From Candidatus Kaiserbacteria bacterium (GTDB lineage: Bacteria > Patescibacteriota > Minisyncoccia > Phycocordibacterales > UBA2100): DNA of 17,068 nucleotides. The notes under the pieces were generated by a model. The model ran no database searches. It was not told the origin of the DNA and saw only the letters and a program-made list of their open reading frames with translations. The stretch lies in the NCBI GenBank assembly GCA_024654165.1, contig JANLIP010000012.1, forward strand, positions 1-17,068, in the 5' to 3' direction. The translations under genes were made by a program, and so were the position numbers. Numbering within the stretch: the first letter of the stretch is position 1; every line of letters starts with the position of its first letter. Shown here piece by piece: positions 1 to 6,160 of the stretch.

Positions 1-1
1 A

Positions 2-721
2 GAGGAGGGGGAAAAAAGCGCTTTTGACCAGATTGAAGAAACTCCAACAATCCGCGCCAAGGGGCAGGAGGTGCTTCTAGTCGCGATTCACAATGATACC
101 CTGAACAACTACCAAGCAATCGCGAAATCCATCGGCCTAGCGATTGATTTTTATGAGATAGAAATTTTTGGCGCTATCCGTTCTGCCATGGGGCACGGCG
201 TCGCGCCCTCGCTCGTCGTTGACATGGGCGCTTCAACTACAAAGATGTATGTAGTAGAGCGAGGCATCGTGAGATTAACGCACTTGGTAACTGTCGGCGG
301 GCAGAATATGACAGAGACTCTTGCGCGCTCGCTTTCTTGGGAATTTGAGAAAGCAGAGCGCATTAAGCGCGAACGCGGGCTTATTGATTCTGATGCATAC
401 AGCGCAGACGAGAACGACAAGATCAGATCTGCTTTGTTATCAACACTCTCCCGTGTCTTTTCAGAGGTTGACAGGGTATTATTGAGCTACGGGCAGCGAT
501 ACAATAAGAACGTATCGCATGTATTGCTTTCAGGCGGCGGCGCGTCGCTACCCGGACTTGCGGATTATGCAAAGGGCGCATTGCGCGCGGAGCTAGAAAT
601 TGCAGATCCCTTCTCGCGCACAGAAGCTCCGGCATTTTTGACTAACGTTCTCCGCGAGATAGGTCCCGGGTTTGCCGTTTCAGTGGGTCTTGCACTCCGA
701 AAGTTGAAATATGGAAACTAA
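2..721 (+). CDS. pilM: PilM, type IV pilus actin-like ATPase (5' truncated)
   Basis: Cytoplasmic actin-fold protein that binds the PilN N-terminus and anchors the pilus alignment complex. The frame is open from base 2 to the TAA at 719-721 (239 codons visible), so the N-terminal part lies outside the window. The GTG at 71 is internal, because conserved PilM sequence (VLLVAIHND) spans it. The sequence has the actin-type phosphate loop VVDMGASTTKMYV, then a GGQNMT segment, and a C-terminal SHVLLSGGGASLPGL motif that is the adenosine-side signature of the PilM/FtsA family. pilN follows 5 nt after the stop, as in the usual pilMNO order. No truncation other than the window edge is seen. The family call is firm; ATPase activity is inferred. 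Confidence 0.9.
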   Translation, partial: EEGEKSAFDQIEETPTIRAKGQEVLLVAIHNDTLNNYQAIAKSIGLAIDFYEIEIFGAIRSAMGHGVAPSLVVDMGASTTKMYVVERGIVRLTHLVTVGGQNMTETLARSLSWEFEKAERIKRERGLIDSDAYSADENDKIRSALLSTLSRVFSEVDRVLLSYGQRYNKNVSHVLLSGGGASLPGLADYAKGALRAELEIADPFSRTEAPAFLTNVLREIGPGFAVSVGLALRKLKYGN

Positions 722-726
722 ATAAT

Positions 727-1440
727 ATGGAATCTGGCATACACTCCTCTTTTATACCGCACGATACGGGAGAGCAAGGGGCTCGCCCGCGCGGGAGCTC
801 CGGCAACCTGATGGACTTTCTGGCGCTCATAGCGGCGATTCTTTTCATAGCATCTGTCGTTCTTGCTCTGGGCGTATTTCTATATCAGCAATTTCTTGAT
901 ACGAGCAGTAAAAGCAAAGTGGCACAACTTGATAGAGCGAAAGCCGCGTTTGATCCGGGGCTGATACAAGAATTGACGCGTATGGACGACAGGATGCGCG
1001 TGGCCGATGAAATATTGAGCAATCATGAAGCCCTTTCAATTTTCTTTCACATGCTTGAGCAAGTAACGCTCACTACAGTTTCATTCCGCTCGCTGAATTT
1101 TGAGGCATCGGATACGCAGAACATCACTATAAAGATGATGGGAGTGGCGGAGAGCGTGAATGCCGTCGCCCTTCAAGCGGATCTATTCAGCAAGAACGGA
1201 GTGATTGTCAGTCCGATCTTTTCCAACATTGACCGCCAGCCCGACGGCGTTCACTTCACATTGACTGCTTCTATCAATCCGGGCTCTATACGATACACCC
1301 GGCTGATTCCCGCGGGGCCCGCAGGAGGATCCGGTGCCCAGCAATCTGCCCAAGCGCCTAACCAGCAAATTGCACCGCCAGTACAGCCTGGGGCTGTTCA
1401 AGGAGGCGCCGTTGCGGCACCAGTGCCGCCAGTAGAATAA
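727..1440 (+). CDS. pilN: PilN-like inner-membrane alignment protein
   Basis: Bitopic membrane protein expected to bind PilM through its cytoplasmic N-terminus and pair with PilO outside the membrane. A roughly 30-residue polar N-terminus is followed by one hydrophobic helix at about residues 31-53, then a helical stretch (about 58-100) and an alpha/beta C-terminal domain to about residue 195. The last 40 or so residues are a low-complexity Pro/Gln/Ala/Gly tail, which is longer than in classical PilN (this protein has 237 residues; typical PilN is about 180-200). Sequence similarity to characterised PilN is weak, so the call rests on topology and on position between pilM and pilO. There is no evident Shine-Dalgarno site. 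The start lies 5 nt after the pilM stop, suggesting translational coupling. Confidence 0.75.
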   Translation: MESGIHSSFIPHDTGEQGARPRGSSGNLMDFLALIAAILFIASVVLALGVFLYQQFLDTSSKSKVAQLDRAKAAFDPGLIQELTRMDDRMRVADEILSNHEALSIFFHMLEQVTLTTVSFRSLNFEASDTQNITIKMMGVAESVNAVALQADLFSKNGVIVSPIFSNIDRQPDGVHFTLTASINPGSIRYTRLIPAGPAGGSGAQQSAQAPNQQIAPPVQPGAVQGGAVAAPVPPVE

Positions 1441-1447
1441 GAATCAT

Positions 1448-2038
1448 ATGTTGCGCACAATACTTTCAGTCTTAGGCATCATAATCGCGGGGTTTGTATT
1501 TTTTGAGTACACGCAGCCTGCATATGACAACATAAACGCTCTTCAGGCGAAGATTACTCAATATAATCAGGCACTTGATAAATCCGCCGAATTGCAGAAA
1601 CTGAAAGACACCTTGCTTACTCGGTACAATTCCTTTAATCCAGATGCGAAGATCCGCCTGCAAAAGATGGTGCCCGATCACGTAGACAACATTCGCCTTA
1701 TTTTGGATATAGACAGCCTTGCGGGCCGTTCCGGCATGGCTATCCAGAACGTGGTCATCAGCACTCCGTCGAGCGAGGGAAGCGATCAGACCGTTATAGG
1801 CGCCATCAGCACAGGCAAACAAAAGTACGATTCCTTGACTCTTAAATTCACGGTTCGGAGCACTTATGCAAATTTTGTTAAATTTATGGAACAGCTTGAA
1901 TCAAGCCTGCGCATAGTTGACACGGTGTCTCTTGCGGTGACTCCTGATAGTGGAGCCGGCAATGCTCAAGTGGGCGGAGCTTCCGGCGGGAATTATTATA
2001 AATATGACATTACTATTAGGACTTTCTGGCTCCGTTAA
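1448..2038 (+). CDS. pilO: PilO-like inner-membrane alignment protein
   Basis: Partner of PilN in the inner-membrane alignment complex. It is a 196-residue protein with one N-terminal membrane helix (about residues 4-20), a coiled-coil-prone stretch rich in Gln, Lys and Leu (about 30-62), and the typical PilO hinge around MVPDHVDNIRLILDID, where the family carries LP.xVxxxxLIxDI. A ferredoxin-like C-terminal domain follows. It starts 7 nt after the pilN stop without a clear ribosome-binding site. A 165-bp gap containing an inverted-repeat element follows. The call is based on size, topology, the hinge motif and gene order. Confidence 0.8.
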   Translation: MLRTILSVLGIIIAGFVFFEYTQPAYDNINALQAKITQYNQALDKSAELQKLKDTLLTRYNSFNPDAKIRLQKMVPDHVDNIRLILDIDSLAGRSGMAIQNVVISTPSSEGSDQTVIGAISTGKQKYDSLTLKFTVRSTYANFVKFMEQLESSLRIVDTVSLAVTPDSGAGNAQVGGASGGNYYKYDITIRTFWLR

Positions 2039-2052
2039 ATTTAGAAATTGTT

Positions 2053-2202
2053 ATGAATGAAATGAATTACAAGTTCTTAACCCGCCACACGGCTCACCGT
2101 ATGTTGTCAGCAGAATCAATACAAGTACGAAACACTCTTAACGGACCGTGTGTCGGGTGTAAGTTGTTTCTAAACTCGTTGATACTCGTTAAGAAAAACT
2201 AA
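2053..2202 (+). CDS. possible 49-codon leader ORF filling the pilO to pilP-position gap
   Basis: An open frame starting ATG at 2053 (MNEMNYKFLTRH...) and stopping with TAA at 2200-2202, one base before the ATG of the next gene at 2204. Its C-terminal residues, LFLNSLILVKKN, resemble the short frame ending just before pilT (ELLNSLSLIKNL), and several of the nucleotide differences there are synonymous. I do not recognise a family, and there is no Shine-Dalgarno site. A 49-codon frame can occur by chance; the abutment with the next start and the partial conservation are the only arguments for translation. It could act as a coupling leader peptide, or simply be an open frame within a repeat. Confidence 0.3.
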   Translation: MNEMNYKFLTRHTAHRMLSAESIQVRNTLNGPCVGCKLFLNSLILVKKN

Positions 2203-2203
2203 C
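2077..2203 (+). repeat. intergenic inverted-repeat element upstream of the pilP-position gene
   Basis: Begins TTAACCCG. Its terminal arms, ACCCGCCACACGG (2080-2092) and CCGTGTGTCGGGT (2146-2158), are inverted repeats with one mismatch in 13. The stretch from 2154 to 2203 aligns with 4959-5007 in front of pilT at about 36 of 50 positions with one gap. The element before pilT starts with the same TTAACCCG and ends with the same CGGGTG.AAG block. The two look like copies of one element, each placed directly before a start codon. No transposase is associated with either. Confidence 0.6.
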
Positions 2204-2572
2204 ATGTCATTCATCACGCACAATAAATGGATGCTTATAGGGCTCGGCGTTCTCGTGGCCGGGATCTTGTGGTACATGTCGTCAGGCTCCTCGCCTTCAA
2301 GGCCAATTCTGTCTACGGATAGCGGCGGGGCTTCCAGCCCTGCCGAGCAAAGCGTTGTGCATACGCTCCTTACTCTGCGCGCAGTCACTCTTTCGGGCAC
2401 GATTCTTTCAGATCCGGCTTTCCAGAGCCTGCAAGATTTCGGGACGCAAATTATTCCGGAGCCTATCGGGCGCTCCGATCCTTTCGCCCCGCTCTCTTCT
2501 GTGTCCTCGGCGCAGTCTTCCAATAGCACAACTAAAGGCGCTCCGCTCTTTAAACCAGCAGGCACTAGATAG
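2204..2572 (+). CDS. small membrane-anchored protein in the pilP position
   Basis: A 122-residue protein with one N-terminal membrane helix (about residues 9-25), a Ser-rich linker, a short predicted helical part (VVHTLLTLRAVTLSG; then SDPAFQSLQDFG), a GRSDPFAPL motif near residue 90, and a disordered Ser/Thr tail. I do not recognise a named family. Position after pilMNO, one membrane anchor and an R-D-P-F motif recall PilP, but PilP is a lipoprotein that contacts a secretin. Here there is neither a lipobox nor a secretin gene in view, so homology is unproven. It probably acts as an accessory subunit of the alignment complex (inference from context). There is no Shine-Dalgarno site; the ATG follows a conserved TAAC block. 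Confidence 0.7.
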   Translation: MSFITHNKWMLIGLGVLVAGILWYMSSGSSPSRPILSTDSGGASSPAEQSVVHTLLTLRAVTLSGTILSDPAFQSLQDFGTQIIPEPIGRSDPFAPLSSVSSAQSSNSTTKGAPLFKPAGTR

Positions 2573-2592
2573 GGTGCATAAGAGCGATTTAT

Positions 2593-2731
2593 ATGCCCGG
2601 TAGGACAATTCCGAATTGCCTTGTATGAAGATTCGCCAGCATATAGAAAGAAAAATCTCTTTTCTCATATTGCAAAAGGTTCGTCGCTTAGTCCGCGGCG
2701 TGAATTATTCGGAATTGTACTAACCGGGTAT
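2593..2731 (+). repeat. 139-bp intergenic element with about 25-bp terminal inverted repeats, ending on the pilB start codon
   Basis: The left arm at 2593-2616 and the right arm at 2707-2731 are inverted repeats matching at 22 positions with two mismatches and one gap (shared core ACAATTCCGAAT on one strand). The right arm includes the first two bases of the pilB ATG (2730-2732). If both arms are on one transcript, the start codon would be paired in a long-range stem. The layout resembles a miniature inverted-repeat element, but no target-site duplication was found by eye. Confidence 0.55.
2625..2723 (+). CDS. possible 32-codon basic leader ORF before pilB
   Basis: ATG at 2625 to TAA at 2721-2723, six bases before the pilB ATG. 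The predicted peptide is strongly basic and amphipathic (starts MKIRQHIERK, has QKVRRLVRG in the middle, ends NYSELY). It lies wholly between the arms of the inverted-repeat element at 2593-2731. There is no recognised family and no Shine-Dalgarno site. The frame could be a chance open stretch of 32 codons. Its placement matches the short frames that stop just before the pilP-position, pilT and pilC genes. Confidence 0.25.
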   Translation: MKIRQHIERKISFLILQKVRRLVRGVNYSELY

Positions 2732-4439
2732 GCCTAAATCGACAAAAGGTACGGGCGATTCATCTCTGCCTCCCGCAGACGGGATTGATGAGGCAGTCCC
2801 AACACGGACTCTTGGCGACAAGAGAATCTCTTACGATGTACTTCATTATATTCCCGAAGAATCCGCCGAGCATTACAAGCTTGTGCCCCTCGCTGTGACA
2901 GACGGAGTGCTTGAGGTGGGGATGACGGATCTGGACAACCTCGGCGGAATTGATGCGCTCAATTTCATGACGCGGAAATCTGGAATGCCTTTTAAGGTTT
3001 TCCGAATATCCGAAGAAGATTTTGAACGAGTGCTAAAGATGTACCGCGGATTGAGCGGGGAAGTGGAGAAAGCTGTTTCGGACCTGGAAACTGAACAAAA
3101 GAACCGCCCTGTTGAAAAGGGGGTCGAAATGTCTTCGCTTGATTTGGACGGTTCATCCACAACCCAAAATGAAGACGGCACGACGCAGCACAATATTCAG
3201 GAGGACGCGCCCACAATAAAGATTGTCTCAACGATTCTTAGATACGCCATTGACGGAGGGGCTTCTGACATACATATAGAGCCCTTGCCATCGTCTGTCC
3301 GCGTGCGCTACAGGGTGGATGGAGAATTGCACACAAGCACGGTGCTTCCTTCAAATACGCATCGCGCTCTCGTAGCGCGGGTAAAAGTGCTTGCCTCTAT
3401 ACGCCTTGATGAACAGAGAAAACCGCAAGACGGTCGATTTTCCGCGTCAATAGACGATAGGGAGGTTGACTTCCGAGTCTCTACTTTCCCTTCGTACTAT
3501 GGAGAGAAGGTGGTCATACGTATTCTTGACCGCGTTAAAGGCTTTATCCCTCTGAACCAAATCGGCCTTACGAAACGCAATGAGGAAATCGTGCGCAGGG
3601 CCGTCCAAAAACCCCATGGCCTTATCCTTCTTGCAGGCCCAACCGGCACAGGAAAATCGACCACCCTGTTCTCAATGCTCTCCGAGGTTGACCGCGAGCA
3701 CAAGAATGTTCTCTCTCTTGAAGACCCGATAGAATATTTCGTTGAAGGAGTAACGCAGTCGCAAGTGCGTCCGGAAATAGGATATTCATTTGCGACAGGA
3801 CTGCGCACTACTCTCCGGCAAGACCCGGATGTGATTATGGTGGGCGAAATACGCGATGCAGAAACCGCAAAACTTGCTTTCCAAGCGGCGCTTACCGGGC
3901 ACCTTGTGCTTTCCACCATTCACACGAATGATGCAATCGGCACAATCCCGCGCCTTATAGACATGGGCGTTGAGCCGTACCTAATTCCGCCGGTGCTGAT
4001 TCTTTCCATGGCCCAGCGCCTTGTCCGCACCTTGTGCAACGAGGGAGCGCAGGATGTTCCGATTGGCCCAAGCGAAAAGAAAAGCATTGAGGCGCAAATG
4101 TCTACTTTGCCGGCAAAATACCATTTTGACATCCCCAAGGTTGCATACGAGCCGATGCGCATGCCGACATGCCCCACGGGACTGCGCGGAAGAATGGCGG
4201 TTTTTGAGGTTCTGGAAATGTCCTCTACTATAGAGAAAATAATTCTGGATAACCCGGTAGAATCGCGCTTGTGGTCTGCTGCGCGCACAGAAGGGATGCT
4301 AACTATGCGGGAAGACGCTATGATTAAGGCGTTTGAGAAGAAGATTCCGTTTTCAGAGATAAATAATCTAAGCTCTCTGATGCTTGACGAAAGCGAGGAC
4401 GAGGAAATAAAGAAAACGCCGGTTAAAGAAGAAATATAA
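2730..4439 (+). CDS. pilB: PilB, type IV pilus extension ATPase
   Basis: Hexameric secretion-type ATPase that powers pilin polymerisation at the cytoplasmic face of PilC. The protein has 569 residues, which is normal for PilB/GspE. An N-terminal MshEN-like domain (about residues 30-110) and a linker lead into the N2 and ATPase domains. Walker A is GPTGTGKST at 303-311, the Asp box is LSLEDPIEY, and Walker B sits in VIMVGEIRDAET with GEIRD at 372-376. The His-box region TGHLVLSTIHTNDA follows. The C-terminal metal-binding tetracysteine of classical PilB is reduced: only Cys436 and Cys481 remain. The ATG at 2730 lies inside the right arm of an inverted repeat, with no Shine-Dalgarno site. The receiver gene follows after 2 nt, so the two are probably co-transcribed. 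Confidence 0.95.
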   Translation: MPKSTKGTGDSSLPPADGIDEAVPTRTLGDKRISYDVLHYIPEESAEHYKLVPLAVTDGVLEVGMTDLDNLGGIDALNFMTRKSGMPFKVFRISEEDFERVLKMYRGLSGEVEKAVSDLETEQKNRPVEKGVEMSSLDLDGSSTTQNEDGTTQHNIQEDAPTIKIVSTILRYAIDGGASDIHIEPLPSSVRVRYRVDGELHTSTVLPSNTHRALVARVKVLASIRLDEQRKPQDGRFSASIDDREVDFRVSTFPSYYGEKVVIRILDRVKGFIPLNQIGLTKRNEEIVRRAVQKPHGLILLAGPTGTGKSTTLFSMLSEVDREHKNVLSLEDPIEYFVEGVTQSQVRPEIGYSFATGLRTTLRQDPDVIMVGEIRDAETAKLAFQAALTGHLVLSTIHTNDAIGTIPRLIDMGVEPYLIPPVLILSMAQRLVRTLCNEGAQDVPIGPSEKKSIEAQMSTLPAKYHFDIPKVAYEPMRMPTCPTGLRGRMAVFEVLEMSSTIEKIILDNPVESRLWSAARTEGMLTMREDAMIKAFEKKIPFSEINNLSSLMLDESEDEEIKKTPVKEEI

Positions 4440-4441
4440 TT

Positions 4442-4840
4442 ATGGATGATGCAAACAAGGCCAATGTTCTGCTCCTGGACGACGACAAGTTCCTGATTGA
4501 CATGTATTGCATGAAATTCACCAAGCAAGGCTTTAATATTGAGGCCTGCCTTGCAGTGAATGATGCGCTCCAAGTGCTTCGCGGAGGATTTAAGCCGGAC
4601 GCCATCGTCTTTGACGTCGTGATGCCCGAGCATGACGGCTTTTATTTTCTGGAAACTCTCAAGAGCGAGAAGCTTGCAGAACACGCGGCGCTTATAGCAC
4701 TTACGAATGAGAGCGATGATGCGCAGAAATCCCGCGCCACGTCTCTTGGCGCCGACCGAATAATAGTGAAAGCAACCATGATCCCTTCCGAAGTCGTGAG
4801 CGCTGTTACAGAGGAAATTAAGAAGAAAAAGAAGCGCTAG
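4442..4840 (+). CDS. stand-alone CheY-like response regulator receiver
   Basis: A 132-residue single receiver domain with no output domain. Conserved positions are intact: acidic cluster Asp13-Asp14-Asp15, phospho-acceptor Asp58 in IVFDVVMPEHDGF, switch Thr88 in LIALTN, and Lys110 in RIIVKA. The C-terminus is a run of lysines. The ATG is 2 nt downstream of the pilB stop and pilT is the next gene, so it sits between the extension and retraction ATPases. No histidine kinase is present in the window. It may act by direct protein contact on the pilus motor, as PilG/PilH-type CheY proteins do in Pseudomonas twitching systems; the partner here is unknown. The family call is firm, the function inferred. 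Confidence 0.9.
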   Translation: MDDANKANVLLLDDDKFLIDMYCMKFTKQGFNIEACLAVNDALQVLRGGFKPDAIVFDVVMPEHDGFYFLETLKSEKLAEHAALIALTNESDDAQKSRATSLGADRIIVKATMIPSEVVSAVTEEIKKKKKR

Positions 4841-4853
4841 CGGATATTTTCTA

Positions 4854-5007
4854 TTAACCCGACCAAACTTTTGAACATGCACACTTGCATAACACACTTA
4901 AGCATATTACAGGGTGGTATAATCAGCACTGTACTCGCACATACGCAGAAAGTTTAGGCGGGTGCAAGAGCTTCTAAATTCGCTATCACTCATTAAGAAT
5001 CTCTAAC
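4854..5007 (+). repeat. intergenic inverted-repeat element upstream of pilT
   Basis: Begins TTAACCCG at 4854. Its arms, ACCCGACCAAACTTT (4857-4871) and AAAGTTTAGGCGGGT (4949-4963), are inverted repeats matching at 13 of 15 positions. The segment from 4959 to the pilT start aligns with the block before the pilP-position gene (2154-2203). The distance from the TATAAT here to the ATG (87 nt) is almost the same as from the aligned CAGAAT to the ATG in the other copy (88 nt). The promoter-like box lies between the arms. A short in-frame stretch ending TAA at 5004-5006 (possible GTG at 4962) reads QELLNSLSLIKNL before pilT. Confidence 0.55.
4915..4923 (+). promoter_or_regulatory. extended -10 promoter for pilT
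   Basis: TGGTATAAT is a perfect -10 hexamer with an upstream TG (extended -10). No good -35 lies at 16-18 bp; TTGCAT occurs at 4885 but is 27 bp away. Transcription starting near 4930 would give pilT an 80-nt leader that carries the right arm of the flanking inverted repeat and the short LNSL-type frame. Confidence 0.5.
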
Positions 5008-5009
5008 AT

Positions 5010-6071
5010 ATGGATTACACTTCCCAATTAAAAAAATATATTAATGTGCTCGTACACGAGGGCGCATCAGACCTGCATTTTTCTGTAGGCGCGCACCCAA
5101 CAATCCGAGTTTCAGGGAGCCTGGCGCCAATGCTGAAAGAGCCTGTCATTACTGCGGAAGACAGCTTAGGGTATCTGAAAGTTCTCGTTAAGCCTGAATT
5201 TGAAAAAAACTTCTTCGTTTCGCAGGAGGTTGATTTTGCGTATGAGACAGAAGACGGTTTCCGTTTTCGCGGGAACGCATTCTATCAGCGAGGCTCTGTG
5301 GGCATTGCCCTGCGCCTCATCCCGAAAAAGATTCTCTCCATCGGCGAATTAAATTTGCCGGAAGTACTTGCGACATTCGCCCGCAAATCTCAAGGATTCT
5401 TTCTTGTTGTAGGACCTGTAGGGCAGGGGAAATCCACCACGCTCGCATCAATGATTGAGCTCATAAACACCGAGCGCATGGAGCATATACTCACGATTGA
5501 AGACCCGATAGAGTATATATACGAGCCGAAACAATCTTTGATAGAACAGCGCGAAGTGCGCATTGACACAAAAGATTTTCCATCGGCCCTGCAATCTGCC
5601 TTTAGGCAGGATATAGACGTGCTCATGGTGGGCGAAATGCGCGGGCCAGAAACGATGGCGGCCGCAGTTACTGCGGCGGAGACAGGGCACCTTGTTTTGT
5701 CTACCCTCCACACCAACAATGCCGCGCAGACGATAGACCGCATCATTGATACTTTCCCGGCATCTCAACAAGACCAAATCCGCCTCCAACTTGCGGCATC
5801 TATGGCAGGTATTTTCTCCCAGCGCCTAGTTCCGCGCATTTCCGGCGGGCTTATTCCCGCATTTGAACTTCTGATAAATAATAAGGCGGTTTCTAATTTA
5901 ATCCGCGAGAAGCGCACGCACGAGTTGAATACCGTAATTGAAACGGGCTCGGAAGCGGGAATGATAGACATGAACCGCTCTCTTGCCGAACTAGTCGCGC
6001 GCGGGGAAATAAGCATGGAAAGCGCGTATCAGCATTCTCTGAATCCGAATATGTTGCAGAAACTCCTATGA
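5010..6071 (+). CDS. pilT: PilT, type IV pilus retraction ATPase
   Basis: Hexameric ATPase that depolymerises the pilus for retraction and twitching. The 353-residue length is typical of PilT. The N-terminal PAS-like domain contains the family motif GASDLHFSVGAHPTIRVSG. Walker A is GPVGQGKSTT at 135-144, a variant of the usual GPTGSGKS. The Asp box is LTIEDPIEYIYEP. Walker B is VLMVGEMRGPET, with G208-E209. HLVLSTLHTNNA follows. The retraction-specific motif near AIRNLIRE is present as AVSNLIREKRTHEL, which separates it from PilB. There is no Shine-Dalgarno site; the start follows a TAAC block shared with the pilP-position gene. The stop TGA is overlapped by the ATGATG of a short frame leading to pilC. 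Confidence 0.95.
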   Translation: MDYTSQLKKYINVLVHEGASDLHFSVGAHPTIRVSGSLAPMLKEPVITAEDSLGYLKVLVKPEFEKNFFVSQEVDFAYETEDGFRFRGNAFYQRGSVGIALRLIPKKILSIGELNLPEVLATFARKSQGFFLVVGPVGQGKSTTLASMIELINTERMEHILTIEDPIEYIYEPKQSLIEQREVRIDTKDFPSALQSAFRQDIDVLMVGEMRGPETMAAAVTAAETGHLVLSTLHTNNAAQTIDRIIDTFPASQQDQIRLQLAASMAGIFSQRLVPRISGGLIPAFELLINNKAVSNLIREKRTHELNTVIETGSEAGMIDMNRSLAELVARGEISMESAYQHSLNPNMLQKLL

Positions 6072-6157
6072 TGGTAGGCACTAGGCAGAAGGCACTAGGG
6101 ATTAGGGGAAATGCGCGTTTGTTTTTTATTGCCTATTGCCTATTGCCTATTGCCTAG
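6068..6157 (+). CDS. possible 29-codon leader ORF before pilC, built of heptamer repeats
   Basis: ATG at 6068 (overlapping the pilT TGA) to TAG at 6155-6157, three bases before the pilC ATG. The peptide (starts MMVGTRQKALGIRG, ends RLFFIAYCLLPIA) closely resembles the N-terminal leaders of the four minor pilins downstream, for example RQKGQAFFSIAYCLLPIAC in the GspH-like protein. Here it is detached from any pilin domain. Both halves are heptamer arrays in inverted orientation. Either it is translated and couples pilT to pilC, or the frame is open only because the repeat contains few stop codons. Confidence 0.3.
   Translation: MMVGTRQKALGIRGNARLFFIAYCLLPIA
6076..6156 (+). repeat. inverted heptanucleotide repeat between pilT and pilC
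   Basis: The left half is AGGCACT, AGGCAGA, AGGCACT, AGGGATT (6076-6103). The right half is four perfect TTGCCTA units (6129-6156). The halves are imperfect reverse complements with a 7-bp period and a T-rich spacer, so RNA or single-stranded DNA would fold into a long stem ending next to the pilC start codon. Confidence 0.85.
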
Positions 6158-6160
6158 TTT

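Noticed and set aside
71-73. GTG at 71 as the pilM start
   Set aside because: The frame is open to the window edge, and conserved PilM sequence continues upstream of this codon.
3920-4897. A 325-codon open frame on the - strand across pilB and the receiver gene
   Set aside because: It is a shadow of well-conserved + strand genes. The translation shows no recognisable domain, and both + strand proteins have intact catalytic motifs.
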